DNA of 32,422 nt from an uncultured Fidelibacterota bacterium (GTDB lineage: Bacteria > Fidelibacterota > Marinisomatia > Marinisomatales > TCS55): positions 1-32,422 of the forward strand of contig CACMQQ010000013.1 of the NCBI GenBank assembly GCA_902615915.1. The letters are read 5' to 3'. The notes under the pieces are model-generated. The model saw only the letters and a list, made by a program, of their open reading frames with translations, had not been told where the DNA came from and did no database searches. Shown here piece by piece: positions 17,069 through 24,851 of this stretch. How positions within the stretch are numbered: the first letter of the stretch is position 1; every line of letters starts with the position of its first letter. The position numbers and the translations under genes were made by a program.

Positions 17069-17814
17069 TGCTTTAACTTCTTCTTAATTAGTGCAGTATT
17101 CAAAAAAATCCATGCAATAGATACAGCAAGTGGAATTGTGACAAATTTTAAATCTAAGTTTTTTGTGAACAATAAATTTCTCAGCTCAATTAAGGGCATA
17201 GAGATTGGATTATTTTTTAAAATATTGCTTATTCCTACAGGAAAAAAATCTAACTCAAAAATAATTCCAGTTCCTAAAATCATAAAAATAAAAAAAATTA
17301 TAATAAAATAAATGAATGACGATACTCGCTCTGTCAATATAGAAAGTGTAATAACAATATTTCCTATCAAAAGCAGAAAAAGCGTTGTGAAAATAGGTAT
17401 TATAAAATAGAATGAAAAATCAACAGGACTTTCTATAAAAAATGATAAAACTATCATTGCTAAAAAGGCATATATAATTGATTCAATTATTGAGGAGGCA
17501 AGAATAGCAATAATTAAATGAAATTTGCTTTTGGGTGCTAATGTTAACAGATTGAAAGATTGGTTGTAAACTCTAAAACCAAACATATCTCTGTATATGA
17601 TTGTAAACATTGATGACAAAGAAAATAAAAAAATTATTCCAGGGAAAACCCACAGATCATAAGGGACATTATTCAACGAAACAACAACAAGGTTTTTCAT
17701 ACCCATTACAATAAATATATGAAGCAATGCTGGTAGAAATAAGACAAACATCAGCGTTGTCATAGGCCTATGTTTTATTAACCAAATCCTTCTTACCAAA
17801 AGTGTTTTAATCAA
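17065..17814 (-). CDS. ABC transporter permease, ABC-2/CcmB-like (249 aa)
   Basis: The protein consists of about six hydrophobic segments with a short basic N-terminus (KTLLVRRIWLIKHRP) and the cytoplasmic amphipathic region typical of ABC-2 or CcmB-type permeases. It is most likely the membrane partner of the ATPase encoded immediately upstream. The start is TTG at 17812-17814, sharing four bases (TTGA) with the ATPase stop. AAGGATGG lies shortly upstream and supports that choice. The substrate is unknown: ABC-2 permeases export polysaccharides, drugs or lipids. I see no cytochrome-c maturation genes in the window, so a CcmB role is not supported by context. Confidence 0.85.
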   Translation of the reverse strand: MIKTLLVRRIWLIKHRPMTTLMFVLFLPALLHIFIVMGMKNLVVVSLNNVPYDLWVFPGIIFLFSLSSMFTIIYRDMFGFRVYNQSFNLLTLAPKSKFHLIIAILASSIIESIIYAFLAMIVLSFFIESPVDFSFYFIIPIFTTLFLLLIGNIVITLSILTERVSSFIYFIIIFFIFMILGTGIIFELDFFPVGISNILKNNPISMPLIELRNLLFTKNLDLKFVTIPLAVSIAWIFLNTALIKKKLKQ

Positions 17815-18737
17815 TGAATGCCATCCTTCGCATATTTTGCATCCATTAGATCCTGTAGTCCAAGTTTCTTTACACTAATGTCTTTCATTGTTGCGCTAAC
17901 AGCATTTTTTAAAACATCAAAAAAGACTCCTCTTTCTCTACCGTAAAAATGAATACTTTGTCCTATTTTAGATGCATTTTTAACTTTTGGTAATTTGGAA
18001 AGTTTTTGGAAAAGGTCATCAGGTAAAGTCTCAAATTCTATTTGAAATTGATGGAATTCAAACGTACCTCCTAATAGTTTGTCCAAACTACCATCAAGAC
18101 TTATTTTCCCATCTTCTAAAACTAATATACGATCATGGGCATCCTCAACCTCTTTAAGAGATTGACTAACATATAAAATAGTCTTCTCGCCTTTCATTCG
18201 TAGTAACATATCCCAGGTTTGTCTGTAAGATTCGGCATCCATAAATGCCGTTGGGTCATCCATAATTAAAATTTCAGGATCGTGAATTAATGATCTAATT
18301 ATAATTCCTTTTCTTATGATTCCAGGTGAAATATTTTTAACTAATTTTTTTAAATATCGCGTTAAGTGCAATTCTCTGGCATATTGCGTTAATCTTGTAT
18401 TTATTGTCTCTGTATCAATATCGTAAAGCATACCTGCAAATTGTATGTTTTCTTCCAAAGTCAACCAAGGGTCAAGATCGAGTTCATGAGATACATAACT
18501 TATCTTAGGAAGGATTTCAATTCTTCTTTTTTTTGAGTCAAGTCCATTAATAAACACTTGTCCATACTCTTGATACTCCAAACAGGAGATAACTCTAAGT
18601 AACATGGATTTACCTGCTTCATTATCTCCAATAATTGCTACTAAAGAACCCTTTTCAATTCCAAATGTGAGGCCTGCTAATATTGTTTTATCATTTATTA
18701 ACTTGCCTACTTTTTTTAAAGTTATACTAGCTTCCAT
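17811..18737 (-). CDS. ABC transporter ATP-binding protein with degenerate catalytic motifs (308 aa)
   Basis: The Walker A motif is intact (GDNEAGKS, 37-44). Other motifs depart from consensus: the Q-loop Gln is His84 (YVSHELD), the signature is NISPGI (135-140) in place of LSGGQ, the residue after the Walker B Asp160 is Asp161 in place of the catalytic Glu (IMDDPTAFMD), and the switch His is Gln192 (YVSQSL). The fold and C-terminal extension (about 215-308) are otherwise like drug/ABC-2 exporter ATPases. ATP binding is likely but hydrolysis may be slow or absent. Its ATG overlaps the polA stop by one base (TAATG), with GAGG seven bases upstream. It pairs with the downstream permease. Confidence 0.88.
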   Translation of the reverse strand: MEASITLKKVGKLINDKTILAGLTFGIEKGSLVAIIGDNEAGKSMLLRVISCLEYQEYGQVFINGLDSKKRRIEILPKISYVSHELDLDPWLTLEENIQFAGMLYDIDTETINTRLTQYARELHLTRYLKKLVKNISPGIIRKGIIIRSLIHDPEILIMDDPTAFMDAESYRQTWDMLLRMKGEKTILYVSQSLKEVEDAHDRILVLEDGKISLDGSLDKLLGGTFEFHQFQIEFETLPDDLFQKLSKLPKVKNASKIGQSIHFYGRERGVFFDVLKNAVSATMKDISVKKLGLQDLMDAKYAKDGIH

Positions 18738-21451
18738 TAGTGGGCCTCATACCAGGACTCTCCAAATCCATAATCAACTTTTATGGGAACTGAAAGCTGA
18801 ATTGCATTTTCCATTTTATCGATTACCAATTTTTTAAAAACTTCCTTCTCTGATTTGTGAACTTCAAAGACGAGTTCGTCGTGTACTTGAGAAATCATCT
18901 TAGATTTGTAGCTATTTTTTTGAATTTCATGATCAATTGATATCATTGCAATTTTTATCATTTCAGCATTTGTGCCTTGGATAGGCATATTTATGGCCAT
19001 TCTTTTTGCAGCTTGTTTCTGAATATGGTTAGAGCTTGTGATATTCCATACTGGCCTTTTTCGACCAAGAATAGTCTCGACAAATTGTTCTTTTTCAGCT
19101 TTTATGATCGTTGAATCAATATAATCCTTCACACCGCTATATTGTTGAAAATAGGATTCTATTAAAATTTTAGCTTCTTTTTGCGGTATGCCTAGCTCTT
19201 GGCTCATCCTAAACGGGCCTGCTCCATAAAGTAAGCCATAATTAACAATTTTTGCAGTTCTTCTCATCTCGGTGTTGACCTCTGAAATTGGCACATTATA
19301 TACTTTTGATGCCGTTCTTTGGTGAACATCTTCGCTGGATTCAAATGCTTCTATGAGATTATCATCCTTGCTTAGATGAGCCATAATTCGCAGTTCTATT
19401 TGAGAATAGTCTGCAGAAAAAATCTCATAGTTGGAGTCTTCAGGCTTGAATGCTTTTCTAATTTCTTTTCCCTCTTCTCTGCGAATTGGTATATTTTGAA
19501 AATTAGGGCTACTGGATGATAACCTGCCTGTAGCAGTAATAGTTTGACTGAAATTTGAATGTATTCTGTTCGTATTTTTGTTTATTAGATCAGGTAAGGC
19601 ATCTACATAGGTATTTTTAAGTTTAGCGAGTTTTCTATATTCCAATATTAATGCAGGGAGCGGATCAAATGTTTTCAGTCTCTCAAGAATGTCTTCAGCT
19701 GTAGATCTTTTTTTGATTTGGGGTAATTGCTTTATATCAAATAAGATTACTGCTAATTGTTGAGTAGAGTTGATGTTAAATTCCTGACCAGCTTCGGAAA
19801 TGATTTGTTTGTGTAAAGAATCTACTCTTGCTCCAATCTTATCTGACATTGATGTTAGCATATCTGAATCGACATGCATCCCATTATACTCCATCCTCAC
19901 TAGTACCGGTAGTAAACTTATTTCTATATCATTAAAAAATTTTATTAGATTATTTTCTTCTAATTCTTTTTTTAACCTATGAGTAAGCTGTAAAGCCACA
20001 TCTGCATCTTCAGCAGCATAAAATGATATACTATCCAATTCTACTTCAGCCATGGTTATTTGATCTTTACCTTTGCCGATCAGATCTTCAATTGGTAACA
20101 TTTCATAACCCAAATAATCACGACTCAGGTAATCTAACTTCAAATTTCGAGATTCTGGCTTTAAAAGATGTGCCGCCAATAGCGTATCAAAGCAAATACC
20201 CTTCACATCAATTCCATGTCTTTTCAAAATCAAAGTATCAAATTTGACATTTTGTCCAGTTTTAAAGAATTGACTATCTTCCATTTTTGGCTTGATTATT
20301 TGAATAACATCCTTTAAAAACTGTTGGCTTTTATCTAATTCACAATTAGGATATAAAATGGGTATATAAACCCCGGAATTAGGTAACGTTGAAAAAGATA
20401 GTCCAACAATATCGCACTCCATTGGAATAACCGATGTGGTCTCTAAATCATACGAAAGCCAATCACTTTTTTTTAAAGAATTGAAATACGATTCAATTTC
20501 CTGAAGAGTGTCCAGAGTCTGATAATTCTTACTTTTTCTAGTATTAATTTTAACTTTTTTATCATTTGCTTTGCGAATTTGTGACATCATAGTATTGAAT
20601 TCTAATTCATAGAACAATTTTTCTAAATTTTCCTCGTCATACTGCACTTTGTTTAATGCGCTAAGTTCGTTTTCTAAATTCATGTTCGTATCAATAGTGA
20701 CTAACTCTTTACTTAAAAGGGCTTCATGCTTACAATTTTCTAAGCCTTCTCTTGCCCTTTTATTCTTTACTTCACTAGCATGATCAAGCGATGACTCCAA
20801 AGATCCGTATTCAAGCAAGAGCTTAACGGCTGTTTTTTCGCCCACACCCATAACGCCAGGCACATTATCAGAGGAATCTCCCATCAAACCGAGCAAATCA
20901 ATAATCTTTTCTGGAGGAACTCCCCATTTTTCAATAACTCCTATTTTATCATAGATTTTAATATCACCTTGCCTACCTGATGGAGCATAAAGAAAAATAT
21001 TTTCATTTATTAACTGCATAAAGTCTTTATCGCCACTAACTATATAGACTTGGTTGCCTTCATGGGCATACTTTTTTGCCAAAGTTCCAATGATGTCATC
21101 AGCTTCAAAACCGGGCTTTTCCATAGTAGGAACACCTAAGTATTCAAGTAAATTCCACAAATAAGGTAATTGATCAATCATCTCATCAGGCATTTTTTCA
21201 CGTGTAGCTTTGTATTCAGGATATTTTTCATGACGAAATGTTTTTTCTTTTGAATCAAAAGCAGCAATTATTGTATCTGGATTCTCTTTTCTAAGAAGTT
21301 TTATCATTTGATTCGAAAAACCAAATAATGCTGAAGTATGCATGCCTTTACTATTAATTAGTGGATTTCTAATTAAGGCAAAGTGCGACCTGTAAAACAT
21401 CGCGTAACCATCAATAAGGAATATTCTATTTTGTTTAGATTTGCTCTGCAT
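18737..21451 (-). CDS. polA: DNA polymerase I, full three-domain form
   Basis: The 904-residue protein (from the ATG) has all three domains: the 5' nuclease (about 8-290; FLIDGYAMFYRSHF, DKDFMQL, GDSSDNVPGV), the 3'-5' exonuclease with intact DxE at D335/E337, NVKFD and YAAEDAD, so proofreading is expected, and the polymerase (about 500-904) with motif A DYSQIELR (D681) and motif C QVHDELVFE. In motif B, RRTAKIVNYGLLYG, the residue equivalent to E. coli Phe762 is Tyr738. The frame also has TTG at 21458 and GTG at 21452-21454; I took the ATG at 21449-21451. It heads the run that continues into the ABC genes, with the next ATG overlapping its stop. Confidence 0.96.
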   Translation of the reverse strand: MQSKSKQNRIFLIDGYAMFYRSHFALIRNPLINSKGMHTSALFGFSNQMIKLLRKENPDTIIAAFDSKEKTFRHEKYPEYKATREKMPDEMIDQLPYLWNLLEYLGVPTMEKPGFEADDIIGTLAKKYAHEGNQVYIVSGDKDFMQLINENIFLYAPSGRQGDIKIYDKIGVIEKWGVPPEKIIDLLGLMGDSSDNVPGVMGVGEKTAVKLLLEYGSLESSLDHASEVKNKRAREGLENCKHEALLSKELVTIDTNMNLENELSALNKVQYDEENLEKLFYELEFNTMMSQIRKANDKKVKINTRKSKNYQTLDTLQEIESYFNSLKKSDWLSYDLETTSVIPMECDIVGLSFSTLPNSGVYIPILYPNCELDKSQQFLKDVIQIIKPKMEDSQFFKTGQNVKFDTLILKRHGIDVKGICFDTLLAAHLLKPESRNLKLDYLSRDYLGYEMLPIEDLIGKGKDQITMAEVELDSISFYAAEDADVALQLTHRLKKELEENNLIKFFNDIEISLLPVLVRMEYNGMHVDSDMLTSMSDKIGARVDSLHKQIISEAGQEFNINSTQQLAVILFDIKQLPQIKKRSTAEDILERLKTFDPLPALILEYRKLAKLKNTYVDALPDLINKNTNRIHSNFSQTITATGRLSSSSPNFQNIPIRREEGKEIRKAFKPEDSNYEIFSADYSQIELRIMAHLSKDDNLIEAFESSEDVHQRTASKVYNVPISEVNTEMRRTAKIVNYGLLYGAGPFRMSQELGIPQKEAKILIESYFQQYSGVKDYIDSTIIKAEKEQFVETILGRKRPVWNITSSNHIQKQAAKRMAINMPIQGTNAEMIKIAMISIDHEIQKNSYKSKMISQVHDELVFEVHKSEKEVFKKLVIDKMENAIQLSVPIKVDYGFGESWYEAH

Positions 21452-21506
21452 CACAGGCAAATTTAAATGAAATTATCGAATAGAATTAAATATTATAATT
21501 TTTTAG

Positions 21507-23810
21507 CTATTTTAAGCTATAGGTTAAACTTAAATAGGTATATCGAGTAGCGCCTGGCCAAAAATAGGCTTGATATCCATTATATTCGTAGCCATAGCCG
21601 TAAGTAGAATATAAAGTATCAAAAACATTATCCATTTTAAGCATTAATTCCAAGTCATTGAATTGATAACTAGCAGCTAAATTTAGTAGAGTTTTGGCTT
21701 TAATAGAGCCAGCTTCTGTATTGTCTTGGTCCACATACATTCTACCCGTTCTTTTTAATTGAGCAAACAGCTTGAGATTGTTGGAATAGTTATATGTAGT
21801 AGAAAAATTGAAAAGTGTAAGTGGAATATTCGGCAAAAAATTGCCGTTACTGAACAAATTAAGCATATAAGCGCCATTTGCAGAAAAACTTACTTTTGGA
21901 TTAAAAATATAATATGCTTCCCACTCAAAACCTGTATGTTCTGTGGAATCAGCAGTATAATAATCATATTCTCCTTCTTGTTCAATGTCTATGTTCTTTA
22001 ACTGCTCATTTAAGAATTGTATCCTGTATCCATTAAGGCGTATTCTTCCTCTAGATAGCTCAAAGTCTAAACCGAGCTCTAAATCTGTAATTTTTTCAGC
22101 GGCAGCCATAACAGGTTGACTAAACATATCATCTGCTTCAATAATCTGGTTATCGGCAGGTTCTTTTTGAGAGGTGCCCCAATTTACAAATGCATTCAAA
22201 GAATCACCAATTTCCCACAACATACCAAACCGTGGATTAGTAAAACTCCAATCAGCATCTAACTGATAACCAACCGCCCTACCTATTTTCTTTTGATCAA
22301 GATTCCATTTAATGCTTTGATTTTGAATGTTTGCTAATATTGTGAAAGGTTGATTTTCAGGATGCCAAATAAAATTAACAAATGAAGTTGTTATATTTTT
22401 AGTACCAATATACTGGTAATACTTGTGCCAACTTTTGATATTTTGAGCTAAAGAAGAATTAGAAAAGTTGCTGACCTCACCAAAGTGATCGCCTTCATAA
22501 AATCTTAATTCGCCTCCGATATCTATCTTTAAACTGTTGTTTGCCCAAGATACGGAAGGTACAAATCCGTAGTAATTATTTTTTATCCATTTTCGTCTTA
22601 ACAAATCAGTAAGAAGATTTTGCTCTTGAGTATCAGTATAATTATTTTCAATATCTAAATTATAATTATAAAATGACTGTCCTGTCTTTTCAGTCTCATA
22701 ATAACCTTCGCCAATTACAAGATAGGTTGTATTCCTTATCTTTATTTTATCGCTTATGCTATATGAAGTATTCAATGAGTAGATTTGCTGTAAAAAGTCA
22801 TCCGTGTAGGATTTGTAACCTGCTCTTCTTTTTTGACGATCTTCTATATCGTTAAAATATATACCATCCCACAAAAGATCGGTATTTTCATACCCTATCA
22901 GCGCCCTAAACTGATTTATTGCTTTTCCTCTATGTTCTAGACCTAACGAGAAGCCTCTTTGATAAGAATCATGAAATTCACGATAACCATCTGATTCAAT
23001 GCTTGAAAGACGCACTGCTAAACTAAGATCATCTCCCAGGTCACTACCAGATCTATAAGAAGCTCTTATTTTTTGAGTATTCCAATCTCCAGAACCAATG
23101 GTTCCAGAAATTTCTCGTTCATCGCTTGCAATTTTTGTATTTACATTAATTGAACCGCCAAATGCTGAAGATCCATATAGATTGTTACCAATCCCTCTTT
23201 GGATTTGAATATTATCCACATCAGATAGCAAATCACCATGGTCTACCCAATATACCTGATGACTTTCATTATCATTTAAGGGGACGCCATCAAAAAAAAC
23301 GGCTATTCTACTTTGATCGAAGCCTCTAATTGTTACATAGGAATATCCAGTGCCATTTCCGCTTTCACTATAAGCCCAAACTCCTGGTTCAGATGATAGT
23401 ATCATAGGAACATCTTCAGCGCTATATCTCATTTTAATTTCATCTGAAGTTAAATTTGAAAAGGACACAGGGGATACTTTATCAATAGCCCTAGTTGCAA
23501 CAACATCTATTTCATTAAAAGCGATAGGTTTTTTGTTTAAAAATACGGACATGTTTCTTTCTAATTTTAGCTCAACGCTATCAAAACCTACGTATTTGAA
23601 AATAGCAGTAGAATTTTCTTCAGCCTCTAAAGAAAATTCACCAAATTTATTCGTAGATGTTCCAAAATCTCTTCCAATAATATTAACACCTACTAATGGC
23701 TTCCCATTATCTTTATCAATAACTACACCATTGAAATTTTGGGTTTGTGAAATAGCTAAATTGTTAGAAAAAAGGATAATTAAAATTAAATTTTTTTTAA
23801 AGTTTGACAT
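21507..23810 (-). CDS. TonB-dependent outer-membrane receptor with N-terminal regulatory-type domain (767 aa)
   Basis: The order is: signal peptide (about 1-22), carboxypeptidase-D regulatory-like beta sandwich (about 25-105; GVVIDKDNGKPLVGVNI, a Gly-Glu-Phe turn, then VGFDSVEL), a possible TonB box EIDVVATR, plug (about 115-230; TIRGFDQSRIAVFFDGVPLN, YGSSAFGGSINV), and a 22-stranded-type barrel to the C-terminal strand TYLSLTYSLK. The substrate cannot be read from the sequence. It lies 112 bases downstream of the ThiY-like gene on the same strand, so it may belong to the thiamin operon, but that gap is long for this region and could hold its own promoter. The length is normal for the family. 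Confidence 0.9.
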   Translation of the reverse strand: MSNFKKNLILIILFSNNLAISQTQNFNGVVIDKDNGKPLVGVNIIGRDFGTSTNKFGEFSLEAEENSTAIFKYVGFDSVELKLERNMSVFLNKKPIAFNEIDVVATRAIDKVSPVSFSNLTSDEIKMRYSAEDVPMILSSEPGVWAYSESGNGTGYSYVTIRGFDQSRIAVFFDGVPLNDNESHQVYWVDHGDLLSDVDNIQIQRGIGNNLYGSSAFGGSINVNTKIASDEREISGTIGSGDWNTQKIRASYRSGSDLGDDLSLAVRLSSIESDGYREFHDSYQRGFSLGLEHRGKAINQFRALIGYENTDLLWDGIYFNDIEDRQKRRAGYKSYTDDFLQQIYSLNTSYSISDKIKIRNTTYLVIGEGYYETEKTGQSFYNYNLDIENNYTDTQEQNLLTDLLRRKWIKNNYYGFVPSVSWANNSLKIDIGGELRFYEGDHFGEVSNFSNSSLAQNIKSWHKYYQYIGTKNITTSFVNFIWHPENQPFTILANIQNQSIKWNLDQKKIGRAVGYQLDADWSFTNPRFGMLWEIGDSLNAFVNWGTSQKEPADNQIIEADDMFSQPVMAAAEKITDLELGLDFELSRGRIRLNGYRIQFLNEQLKNIDIEQEGEYDYYTADSTEHTGFEWEAYYIFNPKVSFSANGAYMLNLFSNGNFLPNIPLTLFNFSTTYNYSNNLKLFAQLKRTGRMYVDQDNTEAGSIKAKTLLNLAASYQFNDLELMLKMDNVFDTLYSTYGYGYEYNGYQAYFWPGATRYTYLSLTYSLK

Positions 23811-23818
23811 GCTTAAAT

Positions 23819-23833
23819 AAAATGAATTTTTAA
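23819..23833. repeat. 15-base direct repeat, copy 1, upstream of TonB receptor gene
   Basis: AAAATGAATTTTTAA is repeated exactly at 23903-23917, 84 bases away, both in the intergenic region before the second TonB receptor. The region is very AT-rich, so chance similarity is a real alternative. Confidence 0.3.
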
Positions 23834-23902
23834 TAATTAATTTTAAAGATAACCTTATTTCAAATCAATAAATAACAAAATCTTATGAAATAATTAATTA
23901 AA

Positions 23903-23917
23903 AAAATGAATTTTTAA
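23903..23917. repeat. 15-base direct repeat, copy 2, just downstream of the ThiY-like gene
   Basis: This is an exact second copy of the repeat at 23819-23833. The two copies bracket most of the 112-base gap between the ThiY-like gene and the next TonB receptor. No function is assigned. Confidence 0.3.
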
Positions 23918-23922
23918 AAATT

Positions 23923-24834
23923 TTATCTTAGGAATCTATTTGTAAACAAATTTTTATAGATTGTATTATTGTCAATAATATTATGATTAATTAACCAATC
24001 TATAAAACGTTTAAGTTTTGTTTCATCCATTTTCCCCCATACACCATTACGGGTAAATGAACCATTGGTTAATTTCAAGGCATCTATTAAATTTATGTTT
24101 TTTTCATGTTCAGGAACATATTCTGATAATATTTCAGTTGTTTTTTTTTCATAGTTAATTGAATCTAAATAACCTTTTTTAGTAGCTTTTAAAAAGTTTT
24201 TTACTAAATCAGAATTGATTTTTGCAAAAGTTTCTTCTGCAATGATTACTGGTGAATATGAATAAGGGATTTCATAATCTCTCATTCTAAAATAAGTTAA
24301 AGAACCGTCAATTTTTTTAACATCAACGCCTTCCCAGTTTTCAAATACCCATGTAGAATCATAATTATTATTTAATAGAGTGTTCCAAATTCCAAGCTTA
24401 GGGGGATAGCTAATGGAAATATTTCCTTTGCCTTTATCATTTTTAATCATTTGTTTGACAATTAAGTCTTCATATCTGGCACCATATGAGGCATAGGTTT
24501 TTCCATCGAGATCTTTTGGAGATTTTATATTTTTAGCTTTGACTGCAATAGCACTTAAATCATTTTGCAGAATCGCAGCTATAGCAAATATATTTATTGG
24601 ATTTTTTTTCGATCTGAAGCTAATTACACTCTCCAAAGGACACAATGCAAAATCTGTTTTTCCAAGTTCTAAATTTTTAGCGGGTGTCGTTTGATAATTA
24701 TCAACTGAGGGGTCCAAAATATCGATATCAATGCCTACTTCTTTATAATATCCTAACTTCTTAGCTACAAAAAAACCAATATGGTTAATATTTGGAGTCC
24801 AATCTAAATTTAATTTTAATTCAGTTCTTTTCAT
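23923..24834 (-). CDS. ThiY/THI5 (NMT1)-fold thiamin-pyrimidine binding-type protein without signal peptide (303 aa)
   Basis: The protein opens with LNLDWTPNINHIGFFVAKK, the hallmark of ThiY-type pyrimidine (HMP or formylaminopyrimidine) binding proteins and of yeast THI5. It also has GKTYASYGARYED, GIWNTLLN and IPYSYSPV. There is no signal peptide or lipobox: the mature-type motif starts at residue 8, so it is predicted cytoplasmic. By my alignment, the THI5 active-site Lys62 and His66 correspond to Cys65 and Ser69 and the Cys-rich CCCFC segment is absent, so a canonical THI5 synthase is unlikely. It starts 17 bases after the TonB receptor under the TPP riboswitch, so it is probably TPP-repressed. 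No ABC permease or ATPase is adjacent. The ligand is inferred, not shown. Confidence 0.85.
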   Translation of the reverse strand: MKRTELKLNLDWTPNINHIGFFVAKKLGYYKEVGIDIDILDPSVDNYQTTPAKNLELGKTDFALCPLESVISFRSKKNPINIFAIAAILQNDLSAIAVKAKNIKSPKDLDGKTYASYGARYEDLIVKQMIKNDKGKGNISISYPPKLGIWNTLLNNNYDSTWVFENWEGVDVKKIDGSLTYFRMRDYEIPYSYSPVIIAEETFAKINSDLVKNFLKATKKGYLDSINYEKKTTEILSEYVPEHEKNINLIDALKLTNGSFTRNGVWGKMDETKLKRFIDWLINHNIIDNNTIYKNLFTNRFLR

Positions 24835-24851
24835 GTAAATTAATCTAAAAA

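Noticed and set aside
17065-18737. Cytochrome c maturation CcmA/CcmB pair
   Set aside because: The permease is only generically CcmB-like and there are no ccmC, ccmE, ccmF or cytochrome genes nearby.
21502-21520. Inverted repeat TAGCT/AGCTA at the end of the TonB gene as a Rho-independent terminator
   Set aside because: On the minus-strand transcript the short AT-rich stem is followed by A residues, not a U tract, so it does not fit a terminator.
23923-24834. Bacterial THI5-type HMP-P synthase with a sacrificial active-site His
   Set aside because: By hand alignment the yeast THI5 Lys62/His66 positions are Cys65/Ser69 and the Cys-rich loop is missing, so the canonical single-turnover chemistry is not supported.
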